Of a stretch of DNA of 64,000 nt, positions 34,363 through 44,158 are shown one piece after another. How positions within the stretch are numbered: position 1 is the first letter of the stretch; every line of letters starts with the position of its first letter. The notes beneath the pieces were generated by a model. It was not told where the DNA came from. It did not search any database and saw only the letters and a program-made list of their open reading frames with translations. Origin of the DNA: a bacterium (GTDB taxonomy: Bacteria > Armatimonadota > Zipacnadia > Zipacnadales > UBA11051); assembly GCA_030604405.1 (NCBI GenBank), contig JAUVVY010000001.1, positions 1 to 64,000 on the forward strand, written 5' to 3'. Both the position numbers and the translations under genes were made by a program.

Positions 34363-37300
34363 TTACTCGCGGATGACCTCGATGGTGTTGAGGATAGGGG
34401 CTTGGTCTCTCGGCGTGTTCTCACCCTTAGGCACAAGCTCGATATTGAGGTTATCCTCGACCTCAATGCCGTTGAACTCCTCTATCACGGCTTTGTTCTG
34501 GCCGCCTGCCGCAGCGACCACGTCGAAGTTCTTGGCCACGCCCTTGCCCTGTAGCTTGATGTCAAAGACCCGCTTGCCGCGCCGCGTGTTTTCGCTGTCG
34601 GCGAACCCGAGCCGCACGGTGTACCGAGCCGGGCCATCTTCCTCTTTCACAAGAGGGAGTGTGCAGGATGTCATACCGGCGCAGCCCGAGGCATAGAGCC
34701 ATGAGGTATCCGCATTGACGGCTCCCCAGTCCTCCTCCCCGTAATTGAAGTAGCCACATTCGGGCAGGATTTCGGTCTCCATTTTGAAGCTGAGCAGCAT
34801 CCGCCCACGCGGGCGAGGATAGGCAAGCCACAATTCTCCGTCCTTATCCTTTCTATCCCCCGGGCCTCCCACATTGATAGCGAGATGCTTGACCGGCGTC
34901 GTCTCACCGGCGGAGGAATAGACGCCCCACATCCTATTGGTAGCGCATGGCTCAAACACGACGGTGGCGGTGAGCGAGTGGAGACAGGCACAACCGGAAC
35001 TGGCCTCGGGTTCGATCACCAGCCCATTGGCGGGTATCATATTGATCCAGCAGCCGGGCCGCTGGCCGCCGAAATGCTGCGTTCCGTGGTCCGACAGCAG
35101 GTCGTAGTAGGCGGATGTCCAGGAGCGGAAGAACAGGGCGTTGGGAGACCCGGAGATACAGCCACAGTGGTGGCCCGGGCGTTCGAATTTCCACGGCACC
35201 GTCTCCCCTGTCACAGGGTTAGTACGCATCTGCTGTTCGCCCGTATGCAGGTCGAAGCGCCACGGCTCCGCATAGAATGTGTCACCGATGACCAGGGGCC
35301 GGATGCGGCAGCCGACGGCCTTCGACCACAGCAACGAGCCGTCTCTTGTAGAAAGGGCGGTGGCGCGGCGGCTGGCGTAGTCCCCGCCGAGGAATTGCTT
35401 CCAGTAGTGCCCGTTGATGTAGGAGCCGGCAAAGACCAGAACACCGTTGTTACAAATAGAGAACAGAAGTGTCCCGCCGCAGTCCGTCAGGTCCGCCGGC
35501 TGCTCCCAGGCAACCTCTCCCGTCGCGGCGTCAAGCGCCACGACCATTCGCACATCAGCATCAGTCGCTGCCTCAGCGGCTGAAGGCGCATCGCTCCCCG
35601 TGGCCTCCTCCACAAGCTCGGCCATTTGTTTCAGCCCAACCTGCCGCTGCTCTTCTGTCGCTCTGTCATCGGCGAAGAAGACGCGGCCATCGTCTATCGC
35701 AATCGTATTGTTCCTGATATTCTTGCCGTGGTGAACCCATTTCAGTTCCCCGGTTTCGATGTCCACGGCGAACACGGAATCACTGGTTTGGGATTTGGCC
35801 GAGGTGCTGCCGAAGAGCAGGTTGTCCACGACGGCGACATAGGCCCAGGTGCGCTCGGTTTCATCTTCGGACGCAGGCATCTCATACGTGGCTTGGGTCA
35901 GGCCGGTTGCGGCGTCCAGACGCAGGCACCCGGAGCCGGTGGCGACGAAGAGGCTGTCTTCATTGCAGGCCAGATTGCTGCACTCGCGCGCCATGCGGAC
36001 ACGGTAGGCGCCCTCGATCTCTCGCTCCCAATGCATAAACCCGTTGTAGGCGTCGAAGCACATGATGCGGTTGATGCCCTGCAGGAACACACGCCCGTTG
36101 ATTGAGAGGGGAGCTGTATTGCGATAGTGTCGGCTGGGCACTTTGCCGGGCCCCGGTTCGCCATACCACAGCACTCGCAAGGGTGCCTTGACCAGCGTGT
36201 CCTCGGAGGAGGCGGTATTGCCCGGGTCGCCGTACTGGTGGGTCCATTTGCCGGCGCCTTGCAGCGGCCCGCGCGCAAAGTTGAGCCAGGTGCCTCCAGA
36301 GTCTGTGGGCTCCAACTCCTGGCTGATGCCGGCCGAACTCACCCAGTTGTTCAATGCCTCTGCGCTCAAGGGCTTGACTATGTCCGCCCGGGTAGCTGGC
36401 TGGCCGATGCACAGCACGCCGCCGCACGGTTTGAGCATGCGCATCGCCTCGTCAGCAGGGGTGCTCAGCCGGCCCGATATCAAAGCCTCTTCTGAAACGA
36501 TCAGGTTGGCGAAGTAATTCGAGTAGGGTACCGCATCGAGCGCGGCCTGTTCAACAGTGATTCTGTTGCCATACATTCCGGCGGCATCGAGCCGCTCCCG
36601 TGCGATCTCGACCTTCTTTGCATCGGGTTCGATACCGTAGATCACCAGGTCGGTGCGTTTCGCCAGCTCATAGGCCAGGCGTCCGGTGCCACATCCCAGG
36701 ACCAGGCAGTAACCTTTCTCCACGCCGCTCGATCTTACGATTAGTTGAGCCGCCCGCTGGTAGTACAGCGTCAATTGGTCCCGGGGATACGGATCGGAGA
36801 CAGTCTCTGCCGCCGCTGACGTCGGCTTCGGTCCTTTTCCGAAACACTGAATAGTGCCCTTGTCGGTGCTGACTAAAAGCCGCCCATCGGCAACGGCGAG
36901 CCCCTTTGCTTTGCCGTCCGTCCTGGCTGTGCAGAGCTGCTCTCCCGTATTGCTCTCAATCGCCAGGACCTGATTGTCGCCGCCGGCCAACAGCACTTCG
37001 CCGGCGACGATCATTGAATCCAGCCCCTCGGCCTCAAGGCGCCATTTGGTACACGCCGCCATGGCCGCGTCCGCCGCCTTTTCCTGCTGGGTCAGGGCCG
37101 CGAGCTTTTCATCGAAGTTCTCTGTAGTTGCCTTTTGTCGCACTAGTGACCTGCGTTTGTTCGCCAGTTGCTTGCGGTGGGCATTGGCCTTGGGATAGGC
37201 GATGCGGTCAAGGGCCTGGATACCCGCATTTTCCAGCAGGTAAGAAATCTCCCTTGTGATGACAAGGCGGTGGCCGGGGAACCAGGCAAAGCCGATATTG

Positions 37301-38304
37301 CCTTTTTCCTGATCATAGCCAACCGTCTGTTTGCCGCCGCAGAAGAACTGCTCGCCGGCCAGCAGCGCGTACGTGCCGCCCACGACGCCATTGCTCCGCC
37401 AGCCGAAGCTGCGCTGGTAGTGAAAGCGGCCATCTTTCCGATCGAAGCGCGCGGGTAGTGCTCGTCCCGAGGGCACGAACAGATAATCCTCCGTCGCCAG
37501 CAGATAGCCCTGCGGCGTGAACCCGTGTTGACCTGCTGACAGGTCGCTCATAGTTGCGTTTTTCCAGATGGGCGCCCCGTCCCTGGCCCCCACGGCATAC
37601 ACATACACCCGCTCGCCCGGGAACATACCCGCTCCGAAGTAGGCCACGTCGTCGTCCACCACTACGCCGGTTCGGACCGGCCACAACGACATCATCTTCC
37701 CACTCCCCAGCACCCTTTCATCACTCGGCGCCGCCTGAAACTTCCAGACAAGCTCGCCGTCGGCAGCATTCAGGCAATAGACGTAGCCGTCATCGGCGCC
37801 CACGTATATGCGCCCCTTATAGACAGTTGGCGCCAGCCGTACCGGCCCGTCTGTGAAAAACGTCCAGCGAACCTCTCCGCTAGCCAGGTCAATACAGCAG
37901 ACCTTGTTGTCCTCGGTGGAGCCGAAATACACGGCACCGTCGCTCACAGCGATGTGGAAGGCGTCATCGAACTTCAGCCTCGGCCTTTCGAGGTTGACGT
38001 CTCCCATGCCTTCGACTGCGACGCTGTGGGGATCCGGCCACGCGGAATGTGGCGGGGCCGGCGAGGTCCAGGCCCAGTGCTCCGCCAGCGGCAAGTCCGG
38101 AGCGGCAGGGCAAACGCCACTGCGCGCGTTGTCGTGAAGGTAGGCGGGCCAGTCGCTGCTGTTGCTGCCCGGGCTGGTGGCCACGGCATACCCGACCCAA
38201 ATAAGGGCTATGCCGAGCAATAGCGCAAGCATCACAGCAGAACGGCGAAAAGACTGAAAACGGCTGCTTAACTCATGGGTACAAAGTCGCAGACGGGTGT
38301 TCAT
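34363..38304 (-). CDS. Giant PQQ-type propeller protein with embedded SAM-methyltransferase domain and C-terminal malectin-like domain
   Basis: 1313 aa. A membrane/signal segment is at about 24-46 (AVMLALLLGIALIWVGYAVA). About 50-500 is a first PQQ-like beta-propeller (DGAVYFGSTEDNKVCCIDLASGEVRWTF, GRIYVGADDGYVYCLNAADGELVWKF), broken by a Lys/Gln-rich helical stretch. About 515-650 is a class I methyltransferase fold with motif I VLGCGTGRLAYEL and the following acidic residue in YGIEPDAKKVEIA. About 660-1130 is a second propeller (SVFAVDIETGELKWVHHG, ALDAATGEVAWEQP). The end (about 1175-1313) resembles a malectin carbohydrate-binding domain (YTVRLGFADSEN, GKRVFDIKLQGK, NTIEVIRE). AGGAG precedes ATG. 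Role unknown; a methyltransferase in an exported protein would be unexpected. Confidence 0.8.
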   Translation of the reverse strand: MNTRLRLCTHELSSRFQSFRRSAVMLALLLGIALIWVGYAVATSPGSNSSDWPAYLHDNARSGVCPAAPDLPLAEHWAWTSPAPPHSAWPDPHSVAVEGMGDVNLERPRLKFDDAFHIAVSDGAVYFGSTEDNKVCCIDLASGEVRWTFFTDGPVRLAPTVYKGRIYVGADDGYVYCLNAADGELVWKFQAAPSDERVLGSGKMMSLWPVRTGVVVDDDVAYFGAGMFPGERVYVYAVGARDGAPIWKNATMSDLSAGQHGFTPQGYLLATEDYLFVPSGRALPARFDRKDGRFHYQRSFGWRSNGVVGGTYALLAGEQFFCGGKQTVGYDQEKGNIGFAWFPGHRLVITREISYLLENAGIQALDRIAYPKANAHRKQLANKRRSLVRQKATTENFDEKLAALTQQEKAADAAMAACTKWRLEAEGLDSMIVAGEVLLAGGDNQVLAIESNTGEQLCTARTDGKAKGLAVADGRLLVSTDKGTIQCFGKGPKPTSAAAETVSDPYPRDQLTLYYQRAAQLIVRSSGVEKGYCLVLGCGTGRLAYELAKRTDLVIYGIEPDAKKVEIARERLDAAGMYGNRITVEQAALDAVPYSNYFANLIVSEEALISGRLSTPADEAMRMLKPCGGVLCIGQPATRADIVKPLSAEALNNWVSSAGISQELEPTDSGGTWLNFARGPLQGAGKWTHQYGDPGNTASSEDTLVKAPLRVLWYGEPGPGKVPSRHYRNTAPLSINGRVFLQGINRIMCFDAYNGFMHWEREIEGAYRVRMARECSNLACNEDSLFVATGSGCLRLDAATGLTQATYEMPASEDETERTWAYVAVVDNLLFGSTSAKSQTSDSVFAVDIETGELKWVHHGKNIRNNTIAIDDGRVFFADDRATEEQRQVGLKQMAELVEEATGSDAPSAAEAATDADVRMVVALDAATGEVAWEQPADLTDCGGTLLFSICNNGVLVFAGSYINGHYWKQFLGGDYASRRATALSTRDGSLLWSKAVGCRIRPLVIGDTFYAEPWRFDLHTGEQQMRTNPVTGETVPWKFERPGHHCGCISGSPNALFFRSWTSAYYDLLSDHGTQHFGGQRPGCWINMIPANGLVIEPEASSGCACLHSLTATVVFEPCATNRMWGVYSSAGETTPVKHLAINVGGPGDRKDKDGELWLAYPRPRGRMLLSFKMETEILPECGYFNYGEEDWGAVNADTSWLYASGCAGMTSCTLPLVKEEDGPARYTVRLGFADSENTRRGKRVFDIKLQGKGVAKNFDVVAAAGGQNKAVIEEFNGIEVEDNLNIELVPKGENTPRDQAPILNTIEVIRE

Positions 38305-38509
38305 TGTCCACAGCTCCTGTTGAGTGGTCGCGATCCCCTCTGTTGTCGTTCAGGTGTATTATACCAGTTTGCCGCCAGATTGTGAATTCCTCCCTGCCGG
38401 CGAACTTTACAAATACAATCCTTCGCGCTACCATAGCTTACACACAAGGCCGGCATAAGACATCGCGCTCAGATCAGGCATCAATGCCAGCTCAACGCGG
38501 GAGGCACTT

Positions 38510-39703
38510 ATGATAGCCGCTAGACGTCTCGTCTCACGGCGACACGTGCTCCTGGCAATCGCAGCAATGTGGTTGTTCTGGTTTGTGCCGGCAGCACTAG
38601 GCTGTCCGTACTGCATCCAGGAAGCCGGCTTCATCGTTCGCGAATCGAGCCCGTACAAACTCGTTATCTTCGTGCGCGATGAGACCCCGCTGAAGGACGA
38701 ATTGGCGCAATGGCTGGCGAGCGCCTCGGATGCCTGGCTGCGGGAGTCGAACGTCGAAGCCGAGGTAGTCAACCTCGGCCAGCAGCCGCGTCACGAAGCC
38801 CGGCGTCAGTTCGATGAGCTAAGCCCCGAACACCTGCCTGCCGCAATACTCATCTCGCCGCAACAGAAGGCCATGCTGCTACCAAGTCTGAGCGGGAGCG
38901 ATCTTTCTGAGCACGCGGTCGGTGAGGCAGTTTCGGAGGTGGTCGTATCGCCGGTGCGCGAGGAGATAATCGAGCATATCATCACCGATTGGTGCGTCGC
39001 GATCATCGCAGAAGGCGCTGACGCAGCCGAAAACCGCCGGCTCAAGACCGAGGTTGCCGCCGCTGCAGAAGCTCTTGTCGGTTTCAGAACCGAGATGGGC
39101 TATAAGATAGAGAAGCCGCCGCATATCATCACCATCTCGCCCGATGACCCGGATGAGGAGGTCCTGATATGGAGCCTCGGCCTCAAGGCAAGCGCCACGG
39201 GCAAAGCACAGGTCGCCGTGCTTTTTGGCATGATTCGCCGAGTCGGGTCGGTATTGCCGGCTGAAGAGGTCACGGAGATGACCATGCTGGACATCTTCCG
39301 GCTGCTGGGGCGCAGTTGTGCCTGCACCAGTGATCCCAGTTGGTTGCTGGGGCCTGCCGCGCCAGTCATTTGGGGTCAGGACCTCGACCTTCGCGTTCGC
39401 GACCAGTTCGGCTTCGATCCCAACAGCCCGGCGGTGCTCAATACGCTGGCGGGGGTATGGATCAGCCTCGGCGAGGCAGACGCCGAAGCAGCAGAGCGGG
39501 CCCTTCCTCCTGCGGAGACTGGTTATATGGAGTTTCCCGTGGAGCCGCAGCAGACCAAAGGCGAAGGGGCGGACTTGAGCGGCGCAGAGCCGACAGCAGC
39601 ACAGCGCGGGCGTCGAGTGCTTTTCATAGTGGCCGCAGCCCTTGCCTGCATGGCCATCATCGGCACTGTAATCATCCTATTGCGGCAACGCAGGAGCACC
39701 TGA
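38510..39703 (+). CDS. Exported membrane-anchored protein with CPYC motif, partner of an ABC exporter
   Basis: 397 aa, family not recognised. Signal peptide (HVLLAIAAMWLFWFVPAALG) is followed at once by CPYC, a thioredoxin-like CxxC. Two alpha/beta segments look like duplicated thioredoxin-like halves (YKLVIFVRDETPLKDEL ... PAAILISPQQKA; further on VAVLFGMIRRVGSVLP). A second cysteine pair lies in RSCACTSD. A single C-terminal transmembrane helix (VLFIVAAALACMAIIGTVIILL) ends in a basic tail. GGGAGG lies 6 bases before ATG. The stop is one base before the permease start, so the three genes are co-translated. It may sense or handle a redox- or metal-related substrate of the transporter (inference). 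Confidence 0.75.
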   Translation: MIAARRLVSRRHVLLAIAAMWLFWFVPAALGCPYCIQEAGFIVRESSPYKLVIFVRDETPLKDELAQWLASASDAWLRESNVEAEVVNLGQQPRHEARRQFDELSPEHLPAAILISPQQKAMLLPSLSGSDLSEHAVGEAVSEVVVSPVREEIIEHIITDWCVAIIAEGADAAENRRLKTEVAAAAEALVGFRTEMGYKIEKPPHIITISPDDPDEEVLIWSLGLKASATGKAQVAVLFGMIRRVGSVLPAEEVTEMTMLDIFRLLGRSCACTSDPSWLLGPAAPVIWGQDLDLRVRDQFGFDPNSPAVLNTLAGVWISLGEADAEAAERALPPAETGYMEFPVEPQQTKGEGADLSGAEPTAAQRGRRVLFIVAAALACMAIIGTVIILLRQRRST

Positions 39704-39704
39704 A

Positions 39705-40844
39705 ATGTGGTCATTGCGCCTGCTCCTCAGAGAGATCGGTCACCGCTTCCCCGGCTTCTTCCTCGGCTTGCTGGCCGTGGTCGCAGCAGTCGCCCTGTAT
39801 GTGGGGCTGGAAACAATGGGCCGGGCCTCCTACAGGGAAACGAAACGCCTGATGCGCAACCTGGGTTTCAACCTGCTGATCGTGCCCGAGGGGACAGACA
39901 TGGCGGATTTCTGGACGGCGGATTTTGCCAGCGGTGACATGCCCGAACAATACGTGCGCCGCCTGGCCGAAACCCCCGGTATGCTTGCCGATCACTATGT
40001 AGCCACGTTGCAAAAGAAGGTCTTGTGGGAAGGCCGAGAGGTCCTGCTGACCGGGATATTGCCGGAGCGCTCCGCCATAGATGCCCGCAAGAAGGCGCCG
40101 ATGGGATATAGCATCGCCCGTGGGGAGTGCTATGTGGGATACGCGATTGCCAAGTCGCCGGGTATCGAGCCTGGGAAGACAATCAACGTGCTGGGCAAGG
40201 ACCTCACCGTTGCGCGACGCCTGCTCGAAGACGGCTCGAAGCAAGACATCCGCATCTACGCCCACCTTCACGACGTTCAGGACATCCTCGACATGAAAGG
40301 CCGCATCAACGCCATTGAGGCCCTCCACTGTTTATGCGCGGGGGCGTCATTGCCGGACCTCAAGCAACAGATCGCGAAGGTCTTGCCCGGCACGCACGTG
40401 ACAGAGCTGCGCGATATCGCCGCTGCCCGTTCGGAGACGCGGAAAATGGTCGAGCAACACGTCGAGTTGATCGTGGCGGTGGTCCTGGTGGTGTGTGCCG
40501 CGTGGATAGCCTTCCTGGCGCTGCTCAACGTCCGTGAGAGACGCCAGGAGATCGGCATCCTGCGCGCTTTGGGATTCGGTTCGGGGCATATCGCGGCTCT
40601 GTTCCTGGGGAGGGCGATTCTGATGGGCCTGCTCGGCGCGCTGGCAGGATTCTTTGTGGGCACCGCCGTGGCCATGCACTACGGGCCGGACATGTTCAAG
40701 CTCACTTTCAGTGCAGTACGGCCCCCGTATGACATTTTCATTCCGACGCTGCTGGTCGCACCTCTGATCGCGGCCTTAGCCGCCATGCTGCCGGCCGTCA
40801 TCGCTATCAGCCAGGACCCGGCCGTGGTACTGAGGGAGGAATGA
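39705..40844 (+). CDS. ABC transporter permease, FtsX/MacB type
   Basis: 379 aa. An N-terminal transmembrane helix (GFFLGLLAVVAAVALYVGL), a large extracytoplasmic domain (about 45-240) and three C-terminal helices form the four-helix FtsX/MacB topology. The FtsX core motif is seen in LLNVRERRQEIGILRALGFGSGHIAALFLGRAILMGLLGALAG. Such permeases work mechanically on envelope substrates rather than as channels. It overlaps the ATPase gene by 4 bp (ATGA). Confidence 0.92.
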   Translation: MWSLRLLLREIGHRFPGFFLGLLAVVAAVALYVGLETMGRASYRETKRLMRNLGFNLLIVPEGTDMADFWTADFASGDMPEQYVRRLAETPGMLADHYVATLQKKVLWEGREVLLTGILPERSAIDARKKAPMGYSIARGECYVGYAIAKSPGIEPGKTINVLGKDLTVARRLLEDGSKQDIRIYAHLHDVQDILDMKGRINAIEALHCLCAGASLPDLKQQIAKVLPGTHVTELRDIAAARSETRKMVEQHVELIVAVVLVVCAAWIAFLALLNVRERRQEIGILRALGFGSGHIAALFLGRAILMGLLGALAGFFVGTAVAMHYGPDMFKLTFSAVRPPYDIFIPTLLVAPLIAALAAMLPAVIAISQDPAVVLREE

Positions 40845-41515
40845 CGGTGATTCACCTGCACAACCTCACCAAGCGATACCGCGGCCGCAGAGGCGACATT
40901 ATCGCCCTGGGCGATGTCAACTTATGCGTCCCCGAGGGCGAGTTCCTGACTATCAGAGGCCCCAGCGGGAGCGGGAAATCCACATTACTGCTCACCATCG
41001 CCGGGATGATACATCCGACGGACGGGAAGACCGTAGTGAATAGCACAGACATCTATGCCGTCTCGGGCCGACAGCGTGCGCGCTTCCGCGCCGAGAACAT
41101 CGGCTTCGTATTTCAGATGTTTCATCTGGTGCCCTATCTCAGCGTGCTTGACAATGTTGCTCTTCCTACTGTGCTGCTTCCCGGCCGCATCCGCAGCCAC
41201 GAGGCGCGCGAACTGTTGGCGAGCTTCGGCATGTCCGAGCGTCTGACCCACAAGCCGGCCGAGCTCAGCACCGGCGAAAGGCAGCGCACCGCCGTAGCAA
41301 GAGCTCTCGTCAACCATCCCCGGCTGCTCCTGGCGGACGAGCCTACAGGCAATCTTGACCCGGACAACTCGGCGCAGATTTTCGAGTATCTGGCCGATTT
41401 TCACCACCAGGGCGGCACCGTTGTAGTGGTCACGCACGATCCGCTGGTTGAGAGGTACGCTCAGCGCACGGTGTCGCTTGCGGCGGGCCGGCTGATCTCA
41501 AAGGAGGCGGGATGA
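40841..41515 (+). CDS. ABC transporter ATP-binding protein (MacB/LolD type)
   Basis: 224 aa. Walker A GPSGSGKST, Q-loop in VFQMFHLVPYLSVLDNV, a signature of LSTGERQR (slightly altered from LSGGQ), Walker B LLLADEPTGNLD and the switch His in VVVVTHD are all present. It powers the FtsX-type permease encoded just before it. The gene overlaps both neighbours by 4 bp, so the whole block 38510-42525 looks like one transcript. Confidence 0.96.
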   Translation: MTVIHLHNLTKRYRGRRGDIIALGDVNLCVPEGEFLTIRGPSGSGKSTLLLTIAGMIHPTDGKTVVNSTDIYAVSGRQRARFRAENIGFVFQMFHLVPYLSVLDNVALPTVLLPGRIRSHEARELLASFGMSERLTHKPAELSTGERQRTAVARALVNHPRLLLADEPTGNLDPDNSAQIFEYLADFHHQGGTVVVVTHDPLVERYAQRTVSLAAGRLISKEAG

Positions 41516-42525
41516 TGACCTCATACGAAATTGTGCGTCGCGCCATTGAGTTTGAGACCCCGGAGCGCCTGCCGATTCGTTTCGCCGCGCTGGGCGTGGA
41601 TGATACTTATGGCGTGCCTCTCCGCAATGCCGCGGGCTGGGAGCCCAGCCGGCCCGATGAAGACGAGTGGGGCTGCATCTGGCACAAGCCCGACCCGGAA
41701 ACCGGCATCGCCAACATGGGCCAACCCAGGGGCCATCCGCTCGACAGTCTCGACCACATGGACGAGATTAACTGGCCCGACCCACACGATCCGGCCCGCT
41801 ACGCCGATATCGAGCAGGCGCTTGCCGAGGCCGACGACAAGTACGTCCTGGTCGGATGCGGTTACACTCTCTTCGAACGCATGCACTACCTCTACGGGAT
41901 GGACAAGCTCTTCATCGCGATGTACGAGCAGCCCGAGGAGGTCCACGAACTGGCCGAAAGGGTATTGGCCTTCCCTGTCGGTGTGGCCCAGGAGATCGGA
42001 AGGCGCTTCAAAGGCCGCGTCCACGGCTTCACCATGACCGACGACTGGGGCACCCAGGAGAACCACTTCATCGCCATACCGATGTGGCGCGAGTTTTTCA
42101 AGAGCCGCTACGCTCGCCTCTTTGACGCGATTCACCAGGCCGGGATGCACGCCTGGATGCACTCCTGCGGCCACATCAACGAGGTGATCCAGGAGTGGAT
42201 TGACTGCGACCTGGACGTGGTGAATCTCCAGCAGCCCACCAACCTGGGCATCGAGGAGATCGGACGGCGTTATCGGAGCCGCATCTGCTTTGAATCGCTC
42301 TGCGACATCCAGATGACCCTGCCGTGGCGGCCGGCCGAAGAAATCTGCGCCGAAGCCAGCCTGCTCCTGCAGCAGTGGGCCACGCCCGAAGGCGGCTTCA
42401 TCCTCAGCGACTACGGCGACGGCCGGGCCATCGGCGTTTCCGACGACAAGAAGCGCGTCATGCTCCAGGCTTTCATTGACCTGGCCGCACCGGGCCTGCA
42501 GATACCGGAAGCCACTGAAGCCTGA
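41512..42525 (+). CDS. Uroporphyrinogen decarboxylase-family protein (MtaA-like methyltransferase type)
   Basis: 337 aa; start ATG 41512 (or 41515, tandem ATGATG). The UroD TIM-barrel family also contains zinc-dependent cobamide:CoM methyltransferases. Here the HSCGHI motif (MHAWMHSCGHINEV) supplies the H-x-C pattern of the zinc site in that branch rather than the heme-synthesis branch. Other typical pieces are VGCGYTLFERMHYLYGMD and GFTMTDDWGTQENHFIAI. It probably moves a methyl group to or from a corrinoid or thiol acceptor. The ABC genes precede it (4-bp overlap) and a B12-binding radical SAM gene follows after 21 bp. The methyl donor cannot be told. Confidence 0.82.
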   Translation: MMTSYEIVRRAIEFETPERLPIRFAALGVDDTYGVPLRNAAGWEPSRPDEDEWGCIWHKPDPETGIANMGQPRGHPLDSLDHMDEINWPDPHDPARYADIEQALAEADDKYVLVGCGYTLFERMHYLYGMDKLFIAMYEQPEEVHELAERVLAFPVGVAQEIGRRFKGRVHGFTMTDDWGTQENHFIAIPMWREFFKSRYARLFDAIHQAGMHAWMHSCGHINEVIQEWIDCDLDVVNLQQPTNLGIEEIGRRYRSRICFESLCDIQMTLPWRPAEEICAEASLLLQQWATPEGGFILSDYGDGRAIGVSDDKKRVMLQAFIDLAAPGLQIPEATEA

Positions 42526-42546
42526 TTGACCGCGTGTGAGTGAGCA

Positions 42547-43986
42547 ATGGCTGAGATAGCACTGGTCAACTCGAATGTGACCAAGCCTCCGATTTCGCCG
42601 CTGGGACTGGAGTACATCGCCGAGGCCTGCCGCGAGCAGGAGATTGAGGTCGAAGTCGTGGACCTCTGTTTCGAGACCGATCCAGCGGCTGCATTGGAGC
42701 ACCACCTGGTGCAGGCAGATCCTGAGCTTGTCGCCATCACCTTCCGGAATACCGACAACTGCATGCTGCTGAGTTCACATTCATTCGTGCCGGAGCTAAC
42801 GGAGTTCGTCGCCACAGCTCGATCCGCCACTGAGGCGCCGATTGTAGTGGGCGGCGCCGGCTTCTCGGTCGCTCCGGCAGCGATTATGAGGGCGCTCGGC
42901 GTGGAATACGGGGTGCTGGGTGACGGCGAGCAGGCGGTCCCGCTACTGCTCCGTGCGCTGCGGGGCGAGGTAGATCTGCAGGATGTGCCCGGGCTGCTGT
43001 GGCGCGAGGCTGACGGCATCCGCAGCAACTGTCCCGAGTGGCCGGAGCTACTGAGCCAGTCAGCTCTGCGGAGAGATACAATAGACAATGCGTTGTATCT
43101 CGAACGCGGCGGCCAACTCGGCATCGAGACCAAGCGCGGATGTGACCGCGATTGCATCTACTGCGCAGACCCACTGAGCAAGGGCCGACGAATCCGACCG
43201 CGCTCACCCGCAGCCGTTGCGGACGAGGTCGAGAACTTACTCCGCCAGGGCATTGAGGTTTATCACCTCTGCGACAGCGAATTCAACGTGCCTCAGGAGC
43301 ACGCTGCTGCAGTCTGCGATGAGCTGATCCGGCGCGGCCTCGGCGCGAGGATTCAGTGGTACGGCTACCTCACGCCGCGCCCATTCTCAGCCGAACTTGC
43401 GGACCTGATGCAGCACGCCGGTTGTGCGGGTATAAACTTCGGAGCCGACAGCGGGGATGATGAAATGCTGGCACGTCTCGGGCGCGACTTCTCCTGCAAC
43501 GAGAGCCTGGAAGCCGTGCGCTGGTGCCGTGAGCGCGGCATCGCGGCGATGCTCGATTTGCTCATCGGCGCACCTGGCGAGACGCGAGAGACTGCACGCC
43601 AGACCATCGAGTTCGCAAAGGCTGCTGAGCCGTCCTGTGCCGGCATCTCTCTCGGTGTGCGCATCTACCCGGGCACGAAGCTCGCACATATCATCGCGGC
43701 CCAGGGGCCGATGGAGGAGAATCCGGCAATCTACGGACACGCCGAAGACAACGCGGATATGCTGGCCCCGGTATTCTATCTCTCCCCGGACCTGGGCACT
43801 CCGCAGGAGGCGGCGGGCTTGCTGTCGGAAGTCATCGCCGGTGACAGACGCTTCTTTTTTGGTGGCAGCGGCGACGACCGCGACTATGACTACGATGACA
43901 ACCAGGCACTGGTGGATGCGATCGCCGCCGGCGCACGCGGAGCGTACTGGGACATTCTCCGGCGCCTCCGAGCCAGCACGCTCTAA
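42547..43986 (+). CDS. B12-binding-domain radical SAM protein
   Basis: 479 aa. The N-terminal Rossmann-type cobalamin-binding-like domain (about 1-140: ISPLGLEYIAEACREQEIEVEVVDL, PIVVGGAGFSVAP) lacks the DxHxxG Co-ligating motif, as is usual for this class. The radical SAM core has the 4Fe-4S motif KRGCDRDCIYCADP (C-x3-C-x2-C) near residue 203 and GYLTPRPFSAELADLMQHAGCAGINFGADSG further on. The acidic DDRDYDYDDNQ segment near the C-terminus is unusual. Members methylate or rearrange unreactive carbons; the substrate is unknown. It may belong with the UroD-like gene before it. Confidence 0.87.
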   Translation: MAEIALVNSNVTKPPISPLGLEYIAEACREQEIEVEVVDLCFETDPAAALEHHLVQADPELVAITFRNTDNCMLLSSHSFVPELTEFVATARSATEAPIVVGGAGFSVAPAAIMRALGVEYGVLGDGEQAVPLLLRALRGEVDLQDVPGLLWREADGIRSNCPEWPELLSQSALRRDTIDNALYLERGGQLGIETKRGCDRDCIYCADPLSKGRRIRPRSPAAVADEVENLLRQGIEVYHLCDSEFNVPQEHAAAVCDELIRRGLGARIQWYGYLTPRPFSAELADLMQHAGCAGINFGADSGDDEMLARLGRDFSCNESLEAVRWCRERGIAAMLDLLIGAPGETRETARQTIEFAKAAEPSCAGISLGVRIYPGTKLAHIIAAQGPMEENPAIYGHAEDNADMLAPVFYLSPDLGTPQEAAGLLSEVIAGDRRFFFGGSGDDRDYDYDDNQALVDAIAAGARGAYWDILRRLRASTL

Positions 43987-44158
43987 TGGTCCACCCTCTT
44001 ACACCCTCTCCGCCGCCCCTTTCCCCATTCGCGCTAACTTAAGGTATTGGATGTTGGGTGTATGTTGTGGTAATATCTGGCAGATAGAGGCCACTCTCAG
44101 GCGTCTGGAGGACAGGGAAAGCTGTCATCGGGAGGACCATAGTTGAGGAGGCAGCAGT

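Noticed and set aside
43457-44146. 229-codon plus-strand frame overlapping the end of the radical SAM gene
   Set aside because: It is a shifted frame of that gene extended through the spacer; Arg/Ser-rich, no domain, no ribosome binding site.
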